Positions 51,240-59,294 of a stretch of 64,000 nt of DNA are shown here, piece after piece (position 1 is the stretch's first letter; every line of letters starts with the position of its first letter). The position numbers were made by a program, and so were the translations under genes. This DNA is from an uncultured Pseudomonadota bacterium. GTDB lineage: Bacteria > Pseudomonadota > Gammaproteobacteria > Steroidobacterales > Woeseiaceae. Location of the stretch: NCBI GenBank assembly GCA_913055625.1, contig CAJXJW010000002.1:186001-250000 (forward strand). The letters are read 5' to 3'. The notes beneath the pieces are model-generated. The model was not told where the DNA came from. It saw only the letters and a program-made list of their open reading frames with translations, and made no database searches.

Positions 51240-52801
51240 CACGGACGACCGAACAATTGAGCATCACGGCGCGGCAGGCGGCCCGCGCGAGAGACTGGCG
51301 TCGCGTTGGCGCCTGCGCGCGCGAACTGATCCGGCGCCCGGACGCGAGCGCCGAGGGCCACTTCCTGCTCGGCCTGGCCGAAAAGGCAGCGCGCCGGCCG
51401 CGGGCCGCCGTCGACGCGTTCCGCACGGCCTGCACACAGGACGCGGCACGCTACGACGCGGCCGTCGAAGCGGCCGCGCAACTCGTCGCGCTCGGTCGAT
51501 TCGGCGAGGCCGTACATCTCGTTCGCGACTGCGAGTCTCGGCTCGACCGTAGCCCGCGCTACCTTCAGATGGCGGCCACCGTGTACCTGAACGCCGGCCT
51601 GCCCGCAAACGCGTGGCCGCTGTTCCGGCAGGCCGATGCGCTGCAGCCCGGCATCGACGCGTTGCGGGCCGGCCTCGCGGAGTGCAGCGTTTACGTCGGG
51701 CGTATCGACGCCGCGGCGGAGATCTACCGGGAGTTGCTGGCGCGGAACCCGGGACACCAGCGGAACCACTACGCCCTGTCGCGATTGCAGAGAGCCACGG
51801 ATTCGACGCACCTCGACGCCATGCGGGCGATCCTCGAGACGAATGGCCAGCCGGACGAGCGAAACATCTACCTGCTGTATGCCATCGGCAAGGAATGCGA
51901 GGATCTCGGCCGCTGGGACGAGGCGTTCGACAGCTACTCCCGCGCCGGTGCCGCGGCAGCGCGCGTCGCGGGTTACGACGTCGATGACGATGTCCGGCTC
52001 GTCGACGCGATCATCGAGACCTGCGACGCGGACTGGCTCACTGCCGGCATCGCCGAGCCCGGCGATTCGCGGACGCCGGTGTTCGTCACTGGCCTGCCGC
52101 GCTCCGGGACGACACTGGTCGAGCGCGTGCTCGGGCTGCACTCCGGCGTGGAATCTGCGGGCGAGACCTGGTTCCTGCAACAGGCGGTGCGCCGCGTGAG
52201 CGGCATCGAATCGTCGGAACGGATGACGGCGGCGATGATCCCGGCGGCGGCGCGTTCGCAGCCCGGCCGCATCGGCGAGGATTACCTGTCGAACGTGGTG
52301 TACAAGCTCGACGGCAAGCCCGCCTTCATCGAGAAATTTCCGGAAAATTTTCTCTACCTCGGCTTCATCGCACGCGAGTTCCCGAATGCGCGCATCGTTC
52401 ACGTCCATCGCCACCCGATGGACAACGCGTTCGGCCTGTTCAGGCAGTCGTACTTTCGCTACGCCTACCGGCTCGAGGACCTGGCCGCGTTCCTGCCCGC
52501 GTGGGAACGGCTGGCGACGCACTGGCGCAACGTGCTCGGCGATCGCATCGTCGACGTGCGCTACGAGGATTTCGTCACGAGGCCGGACGCGGAGATCCGC
52601 CGGCTGCTCGCGGCGGTCGGCCTGCCGTTCGAGGAGGCGTGCCTGCACGTGGAGAACAACCTCTCCGCCTCGAACACGGCAAGTGCCGTACAGGTGCGCG
52701 AGCCGATGCACACGCGGTCCATCGGTCACTGGCGGCATTTCGCGTCCGGGCTCGCGCCGCTGGAGGCGCACCTGCGCGCCGAGGGTGTCGAACTCGATTG
52801 A
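51236..52801 (+). CDS. TPR-containing sulfotransferase, copy 2
   Basis: A 521-residue paralogue of the preceding gene, overlapping its stop as GTGA, so translational coupling is expected. The same architecture is conserved: TPR helices to about residue 260, PAPS loop GLPRSGTTLVERVL, then EKFPENFLYLGF and ARIVHVHRHPMDNAFGLF (3'-phosphate loop). Differences in the acceptor-facing segments suggest a related but distinct acceptor, or that the two form a heteromeric complex. It ends 9 bases from the convergent apbE gene. Confidence 0.87.
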   Translation: MTRTTEQLSITARQAARARDWRRVGACARELIRRPDASAEGHFLLGLAEKAARRPRAAVDAFRTACTQDAARYDAAVEAAAQLVALGRFGEAVHLVRDCESRLDRSPRYLQMAATVYLNAGLPANAWPLFRQADALQPGIDALRAGLAECSVYVGRIDAAAEIYRELLARNPGHQRNHYALSRLQRATDSTHLDAMRAILETNGQPDERNIYLLYAIGKECEDLGRWDEAFDSYSRAGAAAARVAGYDVDDDVRLVDAIIETCDADWLTAGIAEPGDSRTPVFVTGLPRSGTTLVERVLGLHSGVESAGETWFLQQAVRRVSGIESSERMTAAMIPAAARSQPGRIGEDYLSNVVYKLDGKPAFIEKFPENFLYLGFIAREFPNARIVHVHRHPMDNAFGLFRQSYFRYAYRLEDLAAFLPAWERLATHWRNVLGDRIVDVRYEDFVTRPDAEIRRLLAAVGLPFEEACLHVENNLSASNTASAVQVREPMHTRSIGHWRHFASGLAPLEAHLRAEGVELD

Positions 52802-52810
52802 CCGGCCGGG

Positions 52811-53719
52811 CTAGCGCGTGACCCAGGAGCGAACACCCTGCGCTTCGAGGAACGTCTCGGCGCCGCCGCCCTCGAGCATGGCCAGCGTGCAGACCATGCC
52901 GGCCTGGACGCAGGTGTCTGCCGCAACGGTCACGGCGACCGGTGCGTCGCACACCGGCCACCCGGTGCGGGGATCGAGGATGTGACCGTAGCGCCTCCCG
53001 TCGCGTATCACGTAGCGACGCGCATCGCCGCTGGTCGCCAGTGCGCCGGTCGTGAGGCGCACCAGCCGATCCGGCCGAACGCCCGGGCCGCGCGGCGATT
53101 CGAGACCCACGTGCCAGGCCGGCCGCCGCGCCGGCGGCCCGGTGACGGCGAGGTCGCCGCCGAAGTTGACCAGTGCCGGCTGTGCCGTCCGTTCGCGCAC
53201 GAGTGCGACGGCCCGGTCGACTGCGTATTCCTTGCCGATGCCGCCGAAATCGACCTGCATGCCTGCCGGTAGTGTCAGCGTCGGCGCGGACCAGTGAGCG
53301 CGATGCCAGCCGACGTCGGCCAGTATCGCGGCGACGAGATCGGCCGACGGCACAGTGTCGCCGCCGTCGAACGTCCAGGCCCGGCGCAGCGCGCCGGACG
53401 TGATGTCGAAGCGCCCGTCGCTGCTCGCCCACAGCAAGGCGGCGAAATCCACGAGTCGCGCCGTTTCGTCATCCACGTCGACCGGCGCGCCCGCCGCGGT
53501 GTTGATCCGGTCGACGACGTTGCCGCTCCGGTAGCGGCTGAACTTGTCCTCGATGCGCCACGCCTCTTTCGCGGCGATCGCACCGAGTGCAGCAGCGTCA
53601 TTGCGCGTGCCACCGTCGCACAGCACCTCGCAGGGGCTGCCCATGGCCTGGAACGACGCCCGCCAGCCGCCGTCCGCCGTCGTGGTATCGACACGGCGCT
53701 CGACGCGGCTTTCCTGCAC
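52811..53719 (-). CDS. apbE: FAD:protein FMN transferase (ApbE)
   Basis: A 302-residue flavin transferase that attaches FMN covalently to Thr/Ser of exported proteins. It has the family segments MGSPCEV (about 26), DFGGIGKEYAVDRAV (about 154), LVNFGGDLAVTG (about 183) and RYGHILDPRTGWP (about 245). In the metal-binding motif, Asp268 is present but the usual Thr four positions later is Gln272 (ADTCVQAG), a subfamily difference. No signal peptide is visible from GTG 53719, the first start after the upstream gene; the frame extends further up only across that gene. It is the last gene of a TlpA-DUF4266-DUF3570-ApbE operon, and the DUF3570 partner contains a flavinylation-type motif. Confidence 0.85.
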   Translation of the reverse strand: MQESRVERRVDTTTADGGWRASFQAMGSPCEVLCDGGTRNDAAALGAIAAKEAWRIEDKFSRYRSGNVVDRINTAAGAPVDVDDETARLVDFAALLWASSDGRFDITSGALRRAWTFDGGDTVPSADLVAAILADVGWHRAHWSAPTLTLPAGMQVDFGGIGKEYAVDRAVALVRERTAQPALVNFGGDLAVTGPPARRPAWHVGLESPRGPGVRPDRLVRLTTGALATSGDARRYVIRDGRRYGHILDPRTGWPVCDAPVAVTVAADTCVQAGMVCTLAMLEGGGAETFLEAQGVRSWVTR

Positions 53720-53730
53720 GGCACCGGCCG

Positions 53731-55038
53731 TCAGAAGCGGTAGCTCACTTGTGCGATCACGGCGTAAAGGTCCGGGAAAACGTCGGCCGCCGTCTGCGAG
53801 CCGGTGAGCAGGTTCGCGGGGACATCGCCGCGCTGCTGGTACACCTCGAGTCGAACGCCGACGTCGTTGCCGCCGGCGGTGCGCCACCCGACCTTGATCC
53901 CGGCCGTGATCGCGTCGAAGCGACCGAGCCGGTAGTCGCTGGAGGCGAAGGCGGGCAACGCCGCGGTGTCCGCGAGCGACGCGAGATAGAAATCGGCCTC
54001 GGTCTGCATGTAGTAGCGCACGTGCGGTTCGAGGTACGCCGACTTGCCCATCGGCCAGCGCAGGCGCGTATCGAACGTGTGCGAGTCGATCTCCCAGTCG
54101 TCGGTCATGTAGCGGTACGACACGTCGAGCACCTTGCCGCCGAGATCCTGCTTCCACTGGCCGTACAGGCTGTGCTTGGCGCGCGAATCCGGCCGGCTTT
54201 CGAACCGGAACTCATGCGACGGGCCGTCGATGCCCGGCGTCGGCGTTCGTGGTACTGCCAGGCCCGTCACCGGGTCGACGACGCTGAGAATCTTGTACGG
54301 ATCCGTGAGGTAGCCCGACGCATCGCTGTAGGAATAGTTCAGCTGCACGATGGCGTTGCGCGACACGACCTGGGTAAGACCGACGACGACATCCAGCACG
54401 TTCTTCGACTCGGCGCCGCCGCGATTCGCCAGGTCGCCGACATCGCTCATCAGCGACAGCGCGACCGGCGTTCCGCCGACCGGGTCGATGTCGTCGCGGG
54501 CGATAGCGAGGCCGGCGGACAGCGTCGTGTTGCGCTGGTTGAAGTCGCGGGCGACCTTGGCGTTCAGCCCGAAATGCGTGTAGTCGTATTCGTTCGACGC
54601 GCTGAAGCCCACGCTGATCGTGTTCAGGCGGCCGAGCGGCTGCGTCCAGCCTGCGGTCGCCGCAACGCGCGTGTCCCGGAACGTGTCGTCCAGCGGAATC
54701 TCGTTGGCCGGTACCGTGTAGATATCGTTGCCCGACGGCCGAGTGAAGGTTTGCGCGAACGCCTGGCGAACCGCGCCGCTCGGCGTCGCGCCGGTCAGCG
54801 CATCCACCGTGAGCCCGAGCGTGAGCGAGCGGTCGTCGACGAAGCGTCGCGTCGCGAGCAGGTTCACGCTCGCGTCCTGGACCCGGTCGTTGTCCTCGCC
54901 GTAGTACAGGAGCGCGGTGTCGAAGGTCCAGGTCTGCAATTCTTCGGCCTGGACCGGCTGCGCGGCGTGGCTACCGAGCAGCGCACAGGTTGCGGTGGCC
55001 AGGGTCGCCGAGAGATTGCGGGGTTTGGAGTGGCTCAT
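53731..55038 (-). CDS. DUF3570 outer-membrane beta-barrel protein with flavinylation-like motif
   Basis: A 435-residue exported protein. The leader ends VQAEE, and alternating hydrophobic/polar strands run to a terminal aromatic residue (VSYRF), the pattern of an outer-membrane barrel. It matches the DUF3570 family, which has no assigned function. Near the N-terminus, residues 79-85 read DALTGAT, identical in form to the ApbE target consensus Dxx(S/T)GA(T/S); Thr85 would be the acceptor. A family-typical RQAFAQTFTRPSG segment follows. It lies between the DUF4266 lipoprotein gene (9-base gap) and apbE (11-base gap), so it is clearly co-expressed with the flavin transferase. Confidence 0.82.
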   Translation of the reverse strand: MSHSKPRNLSATLATATCALLGSHAAQPVQAEELQTWTFDTALLYYGEDNDRVQDASVNLLATRRFVDDRSLTLGLTVDALTGATPSGAVRQAFAQTFTRPSGNDIYTVPANEIPLDDTFRDTRVAATAGWTQPLGRLNTISVGFSASNEYDYTHFGLNAKVARDFNQRNTTLSAGLAIARDDIDPVGGTPVALSLMSDVGDLANRGGAESKNVLDVVVGLTQVVSRNAIVQLNYSYSDASGYLTDPYKILSVVDPVTGLAVPRTPTPGIDGPSHEFRFESRPDSRAKHSLYGQWKQDLGGKVLDVSYRYMTDDWEIDSHTFDTRLRWPMGKSAYLEPHVRYYMQTEADFYLASLADTAALPAFASSDYRLGRFDAITAGIKVGWRTAGGNDVGVRLEVYQQRGDVPANLLTGSQTAADVFPDLYAVIAQVSYRF

Positions 55039-55047
55039 CGTACGTCC

Positions 55048-55269
55048 CTAGTTGCAGCCACAGCCGCCGCCGCCGAAACCACGGCCGCCGCTAGAGGCTT
55101 CCTTGCTGAAATAGATGTGGTCGTCCAGCGCCGCCTCGACCGGGTCGGTCGTGAGCTGCATCTCGTCGCGCGCGAGCACGTCGCGGTCCCAGGGCTCGAC
55201 GCCGAGGCCTGCGCAGCCCGCGAGGCCGGCAAGCAGCAGGATGATCAACAGGTTTCGTCCGGGTCGCAC
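55048..55269 (-). CDS. DUF4266 lipoprotein with C-terminal glycine-rich CGC tail
   Basis: A 73-residue lipoprotein. After a hydrophobic signal and lipobox LAGC (Cys19), the mature part starts AGLGVEPWDRDVLARDEMQL, the DUF4266 hallmark. It continues TDPVEAALDDHIYFSKEASSGGR and finishes GFGGGGCGCN. The Gly-rich CGC end is a family feature and looks like a metal- or thiol-reactive tail. It lies between the TlpA-like gene (3-base gap) and the DUF3570 barrel, a combination seen repeatedly in proteobacteria. Function unknown. Confidence 0.85.
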   Translation of the reverse strand: MRPGRNLLIILLLAGLAGCAGLGVEPWDRDVLARDEMQLTTDPVEAALDDHIYFSKEASSGGRGFGGGGCGCN

Positions 55270-55272
55270 GGC

Positions 55273-55734
55273 TTACTCCTCGTCCAGCGCGGCGCGTATC
55301 GCCGCTTCGTAGTCGTCCTGCTGCAGGACCTTGAATCCCAGGTGACTGTCCACGACGCGGCCGTCGCGGCCGATCAGGAAAGAGCTGGGCATGGCGACGA
55401 CCTCGAACGCGCGCGCGAGCGAGTGGTCGGTGTCGTAGTGCACGCCGAACCGTGCCGGAACCTCGGCGAGAAACGCCCGGGCGGCGTCCGGGTCGTTGTC
55501 GACGTTGACGGCGACGATCACCAGGCCGTCGCTGGCATATCTCTCGTGCATCGCGTTCATCCAGGGAAAGGAACGCCGGCAGGGCACGCACCAGGAGGCC
55601 CAGAAGTCCACCAGTACGACCTTGCCGGCGTGGGGGGAGAGAAGCGCGTCGGCCGGGCCGGCAGCAGCCGGCGCCGTTGTGCCGAGCAGCGCGATGAACA
55701 GGGCAGCGGCGATGCCCATCCTTGTCAATGCCAT
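55273..55734 (-). CDS. TlpA-like periplasmic thioredoxin-fold protein
   Basis: A 153-residue exported thioredoxin-fold protein. A signal peptide ends near AAAGPAD, and the redox motif W-C-V-P-C is at residues 48-52, in the context DFWASWCVPCRRSFPWMN. The remaining fold has the typical cis-Pro loop VVAMPSSFLIGRDG and a basic/acidic C-terminus. Such proteins reduce or shuffle specific periplasmic cysteines. It is the first gene of the DUF4266-DUF3570-ApbE operon; its substrate could be the cysteine-tailed DUF4266 lipoprotein. ATG 55734 is chosen since the open frame to 55857 has non-signal sequence and would run into the inverted repeat. Confidence 0.85.
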   Translation of the reverse strand: MALTRMGIAAALFIALLGTTAPAAAGPADALLSPHAGKVVLVDFWASWCVPCRRSFPWMNAMHERYASDGLVIVAVNVDNDPDAARAFLAEVPARFGVHYDTDHSLARAFEVVAMPSSFLIGRDGRVVDSHLGFKVLQQDDYEAAIRAALDEE

Positions 55735-55804
55735 GCGGCGGATCCTTGTGTATTGACCGGTGGTGCCGGCCTGCAGGCCGATGTCCCCGTGAGAGGCCGG
55801 TGCC

Positions 55805-55854
55805 CCGGAAATCCTTCGCGCCTGTCCAAAAAAAAATCCCGCGAAGGATTCCGG
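55805..55854. repeat. 15-bp inverted repeat with A-tract loop upstream of tlpA
   Basis: CCGGAAATCCTTCGCG (55805-55820) pairs with CGCGAAGGATTCCGG (55840-55854) over 15 bp with one bulged A. The 19-base loop contains nine consecutive A's (55828-55836), i.e. nine U's in the tlpA-sense transcript. It lies between divergent tlpA and glycosyltransferase genes, about 70 bases from each start. It could be a regulatory leader hairpin, a binding site or a small mobile-repeat remnant. Confidence 0.6.
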
Positions 55855-55922
55855 CAAGGCGCCGCTCTAACGGGCAGTACCGCCTGCGGGCGGGCCCGCA
55901 CCGTGCCCGGATACTCAGAAGG

Positions 55923-56645
55923 ATGGGTCGAAACATGGAATCAGCATCAAGGACCGTGGACGTCAGCGTCGTCATTCCCGTGTACAACGAGCGCGGCAAC
56001 GTGTTGCCGCTCGCTGCCGAGGTTCAGAAGGCCCTCACCGGTCGCCTGCGCTACGAACTGCTGTTCGTCGACGACGGCAGCGCCGACGGCACGGGTGACG
56101 AGATCGAGGACGCAGGGCGCATCGATCCGAACGTGCGCCACGTGCGCCACGAAAAGAACCGCGGGCAGAGTGCGGGTGTCCGGACCGGTGTCGCGGCGGC
56201 GCGAGCCGGCATCGTCGCGGTGCTCGATGGCGACGGGCAGAACGACCCGCGCGACATCCCGAAGCTCTATGGACGGCTGGTGTCGGTACCGCGACTGCAG
56301 CTCGTCATCGGCGAGCGTCGCGAGCGCCGCGACGGCTGGCTTCGCCGGATGTCGTCCCGGGTCGCGAACGGCGTACGGTCGCGGATGCTCGGCGACGGCA
56401 TCAACGATACGGGCTGCGGCATCAAGGTGTTCTATCGCGACCGGTTCCTGGGCTTGCCGGCGTTCGACCACATGCATCGCTTCCTGCCGGCGCTGTTCCA
56501 GCGGGAGGGCGGGCTCGTTTCCGCCGTGCCGGTCAATCATCGGCCGCGGCAGCACGGACGTTCCAAGTACGGGGTCGGCAACCGCCTGTGGGCCGGCATC
56601 GCCGACATCGCCGGCGTCTTGTGGCTCAAGAAGCGCCGGCTCTGA
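55923..56645 (+). CDS. GT2-family glycosyltransferase (DPM1/ArnC-like)
   Basis: A 240-residue GT-A-fold transferase. Residues VSVVIPVYNERGNV (about 15-28) and LLFVDDGSADGT (about 47-58) are the nucleotide-sugar binding start. AVLDGDGQNDPRDI carries the DxD metal site. The lack of long C-terminal transmembrane helices makes it resemble DPM1-type enzymes making polyprenyl-phosphate sugars. ATG 55923 follows AGAAGG closely; ATG 55935 is an alternative. It begins a three-gene run with the LpxB N-terminal-domain protein and ArnT-like enzyme (3-base gap, then a GTGA overlap), so it probably provides the lipid-linked sugar donor. Confidence 0.85.
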   Translation: MGRNMESASRTVDVSVVIPVYNERGNVLPLAAEVQKALTGRLRYELLFVDDGSADGTGDEIEDAGRIDPNVRHVRHEKNRGQSAGVRTGVAAARAGIVAVLDGDGQNDPRDIPKLYGRLVSVPRLQLVIGERRERRDGWLRRMSSRVANGVRSRMLGDGINDTGCGIKVFYRDRFLGLPAFDHMHRFLPALFQREGGLVSAVPVNHRPRQHGRSKYGVGNRLWAGIADIAGVLWLKKRRL

Positions 56646-56648
56646 TCC

Positions 56649-56921
56649 GTGGATTCGTCCACTGCGTGGCTCATCCTGGGCTTCGTCGGGCAGGCGTTCT
56701 TCTTTTCCCGCTTCCTCGTGCAGTGGATCGCGAGTGAGCGCGCAGGCCGCAGCGTGATACCGATCGCGTTCTGGTACCTGAGCCTGTTCGGTGGCGCGAC
56801 GTTGCTGGTCTACGCCATCTACCGGCGGGACCCGGTGTTCATCCTGGGCCAGTCGACCGGTGCCTTTATCTACCTCCGCAACGTCGCGCTGCGGCGCCGG
56901 GAGCAAAGGACGGCAGCGTGA
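56649..56921 (+). CDS. Lipid-A biosynthesis N-terminal domain (LAB_N) membrane protein
   Basis: A 90-residue protein with three hydrophobic stretches. It matches the LAB_N domain: GFVGQAFFFSRFLVQWIASERAGRSVIPIAFWYLSLFGG is the complete family signature region (about residues 11-50), with further GQSTGAFIYLRN near 67. The domain was first seen at the N-terminus of LpxB-like proteins and often stands alone next to glycosyltransferases; its role is unknown, possibly sugar or polyprenyl flipping. GTG 56649 lies 3 bases after the GT2 stop, and its own stop overlaps the ArnT-like start. Confidence 0.87.
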   Translation: MDSSTAWLILGFVGQAFFFSRFLVQWIASERAGRSVIPIAFWYLSLFGGATLLVYAIYRRDPVFILGQSTGAFIYLRNVALRRREQRTAA

Positions 56922-58642
56922 ACGGGGAAGAGCGGCGCCAGCTGCTGTTCCTGCTGTTGATCGCTTTCGTCGTCCTGGCGGCGGGACTCGGGCTGCGCGC
57001 CCCGTGGCCGCCCGACGAGCCGCGCTTCGCACTGATCGCGCGGGACATGGTCGAGCATGGCCAATGGCTGATCCCGCGCGTCGGCGGCGTGCTGTACCCG
57101 GACAAGCCGCCACTGTTCTTCTGGACAGTGGCACTATTCTACGCCGTGACGGGGTCCATCGACGTCGCGCTGCTGCTGCCCGGGCTCCTCGCAGGCCTCG
57201 TTGTCACGTTCCTCGTCGCCGACCTCGGGCGCTGGTTGTGGGGCGCTGAAACCGGGACGTGGTGCGCCGCGACGTTGCTCGCGACCGTACAGTTCCCGCT
57301 GCAGATGCGCGGCGGGCAGATCGACGCGCTCTTGTGCCTCTGGACGACGTTCGGCCTGTACGCGTTCCTGCGCCACCTGCTCCTCGGGCCGGACTGGCGC
57401 TGGTACGCGGCCGGCGGCGCCGCCGCAGGGCTCGGGATCATTACCAAGGGCGTGGGCTTCCTGCCGTACCTCGTGTTTGTACCGATGCTGACCGCCGCGC
57501 GCGGCGGCTGGTCGTACCGCGGTGCCGGCTGGCGAGACGTCCGATGGCTGCTGGCGCCTCTGGCCACGTTGCTGGTCGTTGCAGCGTGGCTCGTGCCGAT
57601 GCTGGTCGTGACCGGGATCGCCGACGACCCGTCGTATGCCGCGTACCGCGACAACATCCTGTTTCACCAGACGGTCACGCGCTACGCGGATGCCTGGGGC
57701 CACATCAAGCCGCCGTGGTACCTGCTGACCAACGCGGCGGCCTGGCTGTGGCTGCCCGTGACGCTGCTGCTGCCGTGGCTCGTGCCGGCCTGGCGCCGCG
57801 ACATCGCGGCGCGGCACCTGCCGACGCTGCTGATCGGCGGCTGGCTCCTGCTCGTGTTGCTGTTCTTCTCGCTGAGCGACGGGAAGCGAGCCGTCTACAT
57901 TTTCCCCGCCGCGCCGGCCATGGCGCTGCTGGCGGGCCGGCACGCGAAGGCGCTGATCGGGCAGCGGGTGCCGGGCGTGATCGTCCGGGCATGGCCGGTC
58001 GCACTGGCCCTGCTGCTGGTCGTGCTGGGCGGCGGGCTCCTGCTCGATCCCGGGCAAGCGCTGCGCTGGGTGTCCACGGCGGACGTTGCGTTCAGCGCCG
58101 CAATGGCGGTGTTGCTGACCGGCATTGCAATGCTCGTGGCTGCCTCGGCCCGCGGACGCCGCGGTTCGCTGCGCGGCGTCGCGGCGCCGCTCGTCGTGAT
58201 GTGGGTCGGACTCGGCGTCTTTCTCGCGCCGGTCCTGGATCGCGATCGTTCGGGTCGGATGCTGATGCAACGCGTCGAGCAGCTGTTGCCGGCGCAGGCC
58301 CGACTCGGTCTCATCGACTGGCCGGAGCAATTCCTGCTGCAGGCCGCCCGGCCCGTCGTGCACTTCGGTTTTCGACGGGACCTGGACGAGGAGCTGGCGG
58401 ATGGAGAGGCCTGGCTGACACGGGGGCGAGAACGCGTGCTGCTGATGCCGGATCGGCTGGCGGCACCGTGCTTCGACCCGGGGGGCGTGACGTTCGTGGC
58501 CCGGGCGCACCGCCGGACCTGGGTCCTGGCGGATGCCACGGCGCTCGTGGCCGACTGCGTGCCGGCCACGACGGTGCCGATCGAGGTCGTCCACTACGTG
58601 CCAACGGGTAGCGCGAAGGATTTGGCGCGGTCGGCGCTCTAA
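56918..58642 (+). CDS. ArnT/PMT-like membrane glycosyltransferase
   Basis: A 574-residue GT-C-fold enzyme with about 12 hydrophobic spans. The first loop contains the family-typical PPDEPRFALIARDMVEHGQWLIPRV, with acidic residues for donor binding. YPDKPPLFFW and GIITKGVGFL are further ArnT/PMT hallmarks. It would transfer a sugar from the polyprenyl-phosphate donor made by the GT2 to lipid A or another envelope acceptor on the periplasmic side. The start is GTG 56918 overlapping the LAB_N stop (GTGA). The C-terminal ~150 residues form a soluble periplasmic domain. The exact sugar is unknown. Confidence 0.87.
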   Translation: MNGEERRQLLFLLLIAFVVLAAGLGLRAPWPPDEPRFALIARDMVEHGQWLIPRVGGVLYPDKPPLFFWTVALFYAVTGSIDVALLLPGLLAGLVVTFLVADLGRWLWGAETGTWCAATLLATVQFPLQMRGGQIDALLCLWTTFGLYAFLRHLLLGPDWRWYAAGGAAAGLGIITKGVGFLPYLVFVPMLTAARGGWSYRGAGWRDVRWLLAPLATLLVVAAWLVPMLVVTGIADDPSYAAYRDNILFHQTVTRYADAWGHIKPPWYLLTNAAAWLWLPVTLLLPWLVPAWRRDIAARHLPTLLIGGWLLLVLLFFSLSDGKRAVYIFPAAPAMALLAGRHAKALIGQRVPGVIVRAWPVALALLLVVLGGGLLLDPGQALRWVSTADVAFSAAMAVLLTGIAMLVAASARGRRGSLRGVAAPLVVMWVGLGVFLAPVLDRDRSGRMLMQRVEQLLPAQARLGLIDWPEQFLLQAARPVVHFGFRRDLDEELADGEAWLTRGRERVLLMPDRLAAPCFDPGGVTFVARAHRRTWVLADATALVADCVPATTVPIEVVHYVPTGSAKDLARSAL

Positions 58643-58668
58643 CGGAGAATGGGAACGATGGATACGCG

Positions 58669-59286
58669 GTGAGCGACGGCGACACACAGATCGGGCGCGA
58701 CCGGGCGCTGGCCCGGGAGGTCGCCGGCGGCGACGCCGGCGCATTCGACCGGTTCTTCCGCGAGTACTTTCCGCGGCTGTTCCGGTTCGCGCTGGCCCGT
58801 GCCGGCGACGACCCCGCATTGGCCGAGGAGGTCGTGCAGCGGACGATGTGCATCGTCGTCCGCAAGATGCACAGCTACCGCGGCGAGGCCCTGCTGTTCA
58901 CGTGGCTGTGCCAGATCTGCCGCAACGAACTGAATGCCGTGTACCGCCAGCACGGCGCTGACCTGCGGGCCGACGTGCCGATCGACGATCATCCCGCGGT
59001 GCAGGCCGCGCTCGAATCGATGATCGGCGAGGATTTCCGGCCGGACTCGGTGCGGCATCGCGAGGAGCTCGCCGGCTTCGTGCGCGCGACCCTCGACTAC
59101 CTGCCGGACAACTATGCGACCGCGCTGGAAATGAAATACATACACGGGTGCACGGTCGCCGAGATCGCGCACCGCCTCGGCGTGGGCGACAAGGCCGCCG
59201 AGTCCGTACTGAGCCGTGCGCGCGCGGCCTTCCGCGAAGGCTTCCGGTCGTTGTGGGACCGCGAGCCGGCGGCACTGTTCGATTGA
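58669..59286 (+). CDS. ECF-type RNA polymerase sigma factor
   Basis: A 205-residue group IV sigma factor. Region 2 is at about residues 24-90 (AFDRFFREYFPRLFRFAL, then TMCIVVRKMHSYRGEALLFTWLCQICRN) and region 4 at about 138-190 (LDYLPDNYATALEMKYIHGCTVAEIAHRLGVG). GTG 58669 is used, since the ATG at 58659 runs into a stop. The next gene is a FecR-type regulator beginning 8 bases later, followed by a TonB-dependent receptor, making a cell-surface signalling module. The target genes probably include the receptor. Confidence 0.9.
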   Translation: MSDGDTQIGRDRALAREVAGGDAGAFDRFFREYFPRLFRFALARAGDDPALAEEVVQRTMCIVVRKMHSYRGEALLFTWLCQICRNELNAVYRQHGADLRADVPIDDHPAVQAALESMIGEDFRPDSVRHREELAGFVRATLDYLPDNYATALEMKYIHGCTVAEIAHRLGVGDKAAESVLSRARAAFREGFRSLWDREPAALFD

Positions 59287-59294
59287 GCGATGCA

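Noticed and set aside
53587-56757. 1056-codon plus-strand frame across the DUF3570/TlpA genes and GT2
   Set aside because: It crosses four real genes on either strand, has biased composition and no recognisable domain.
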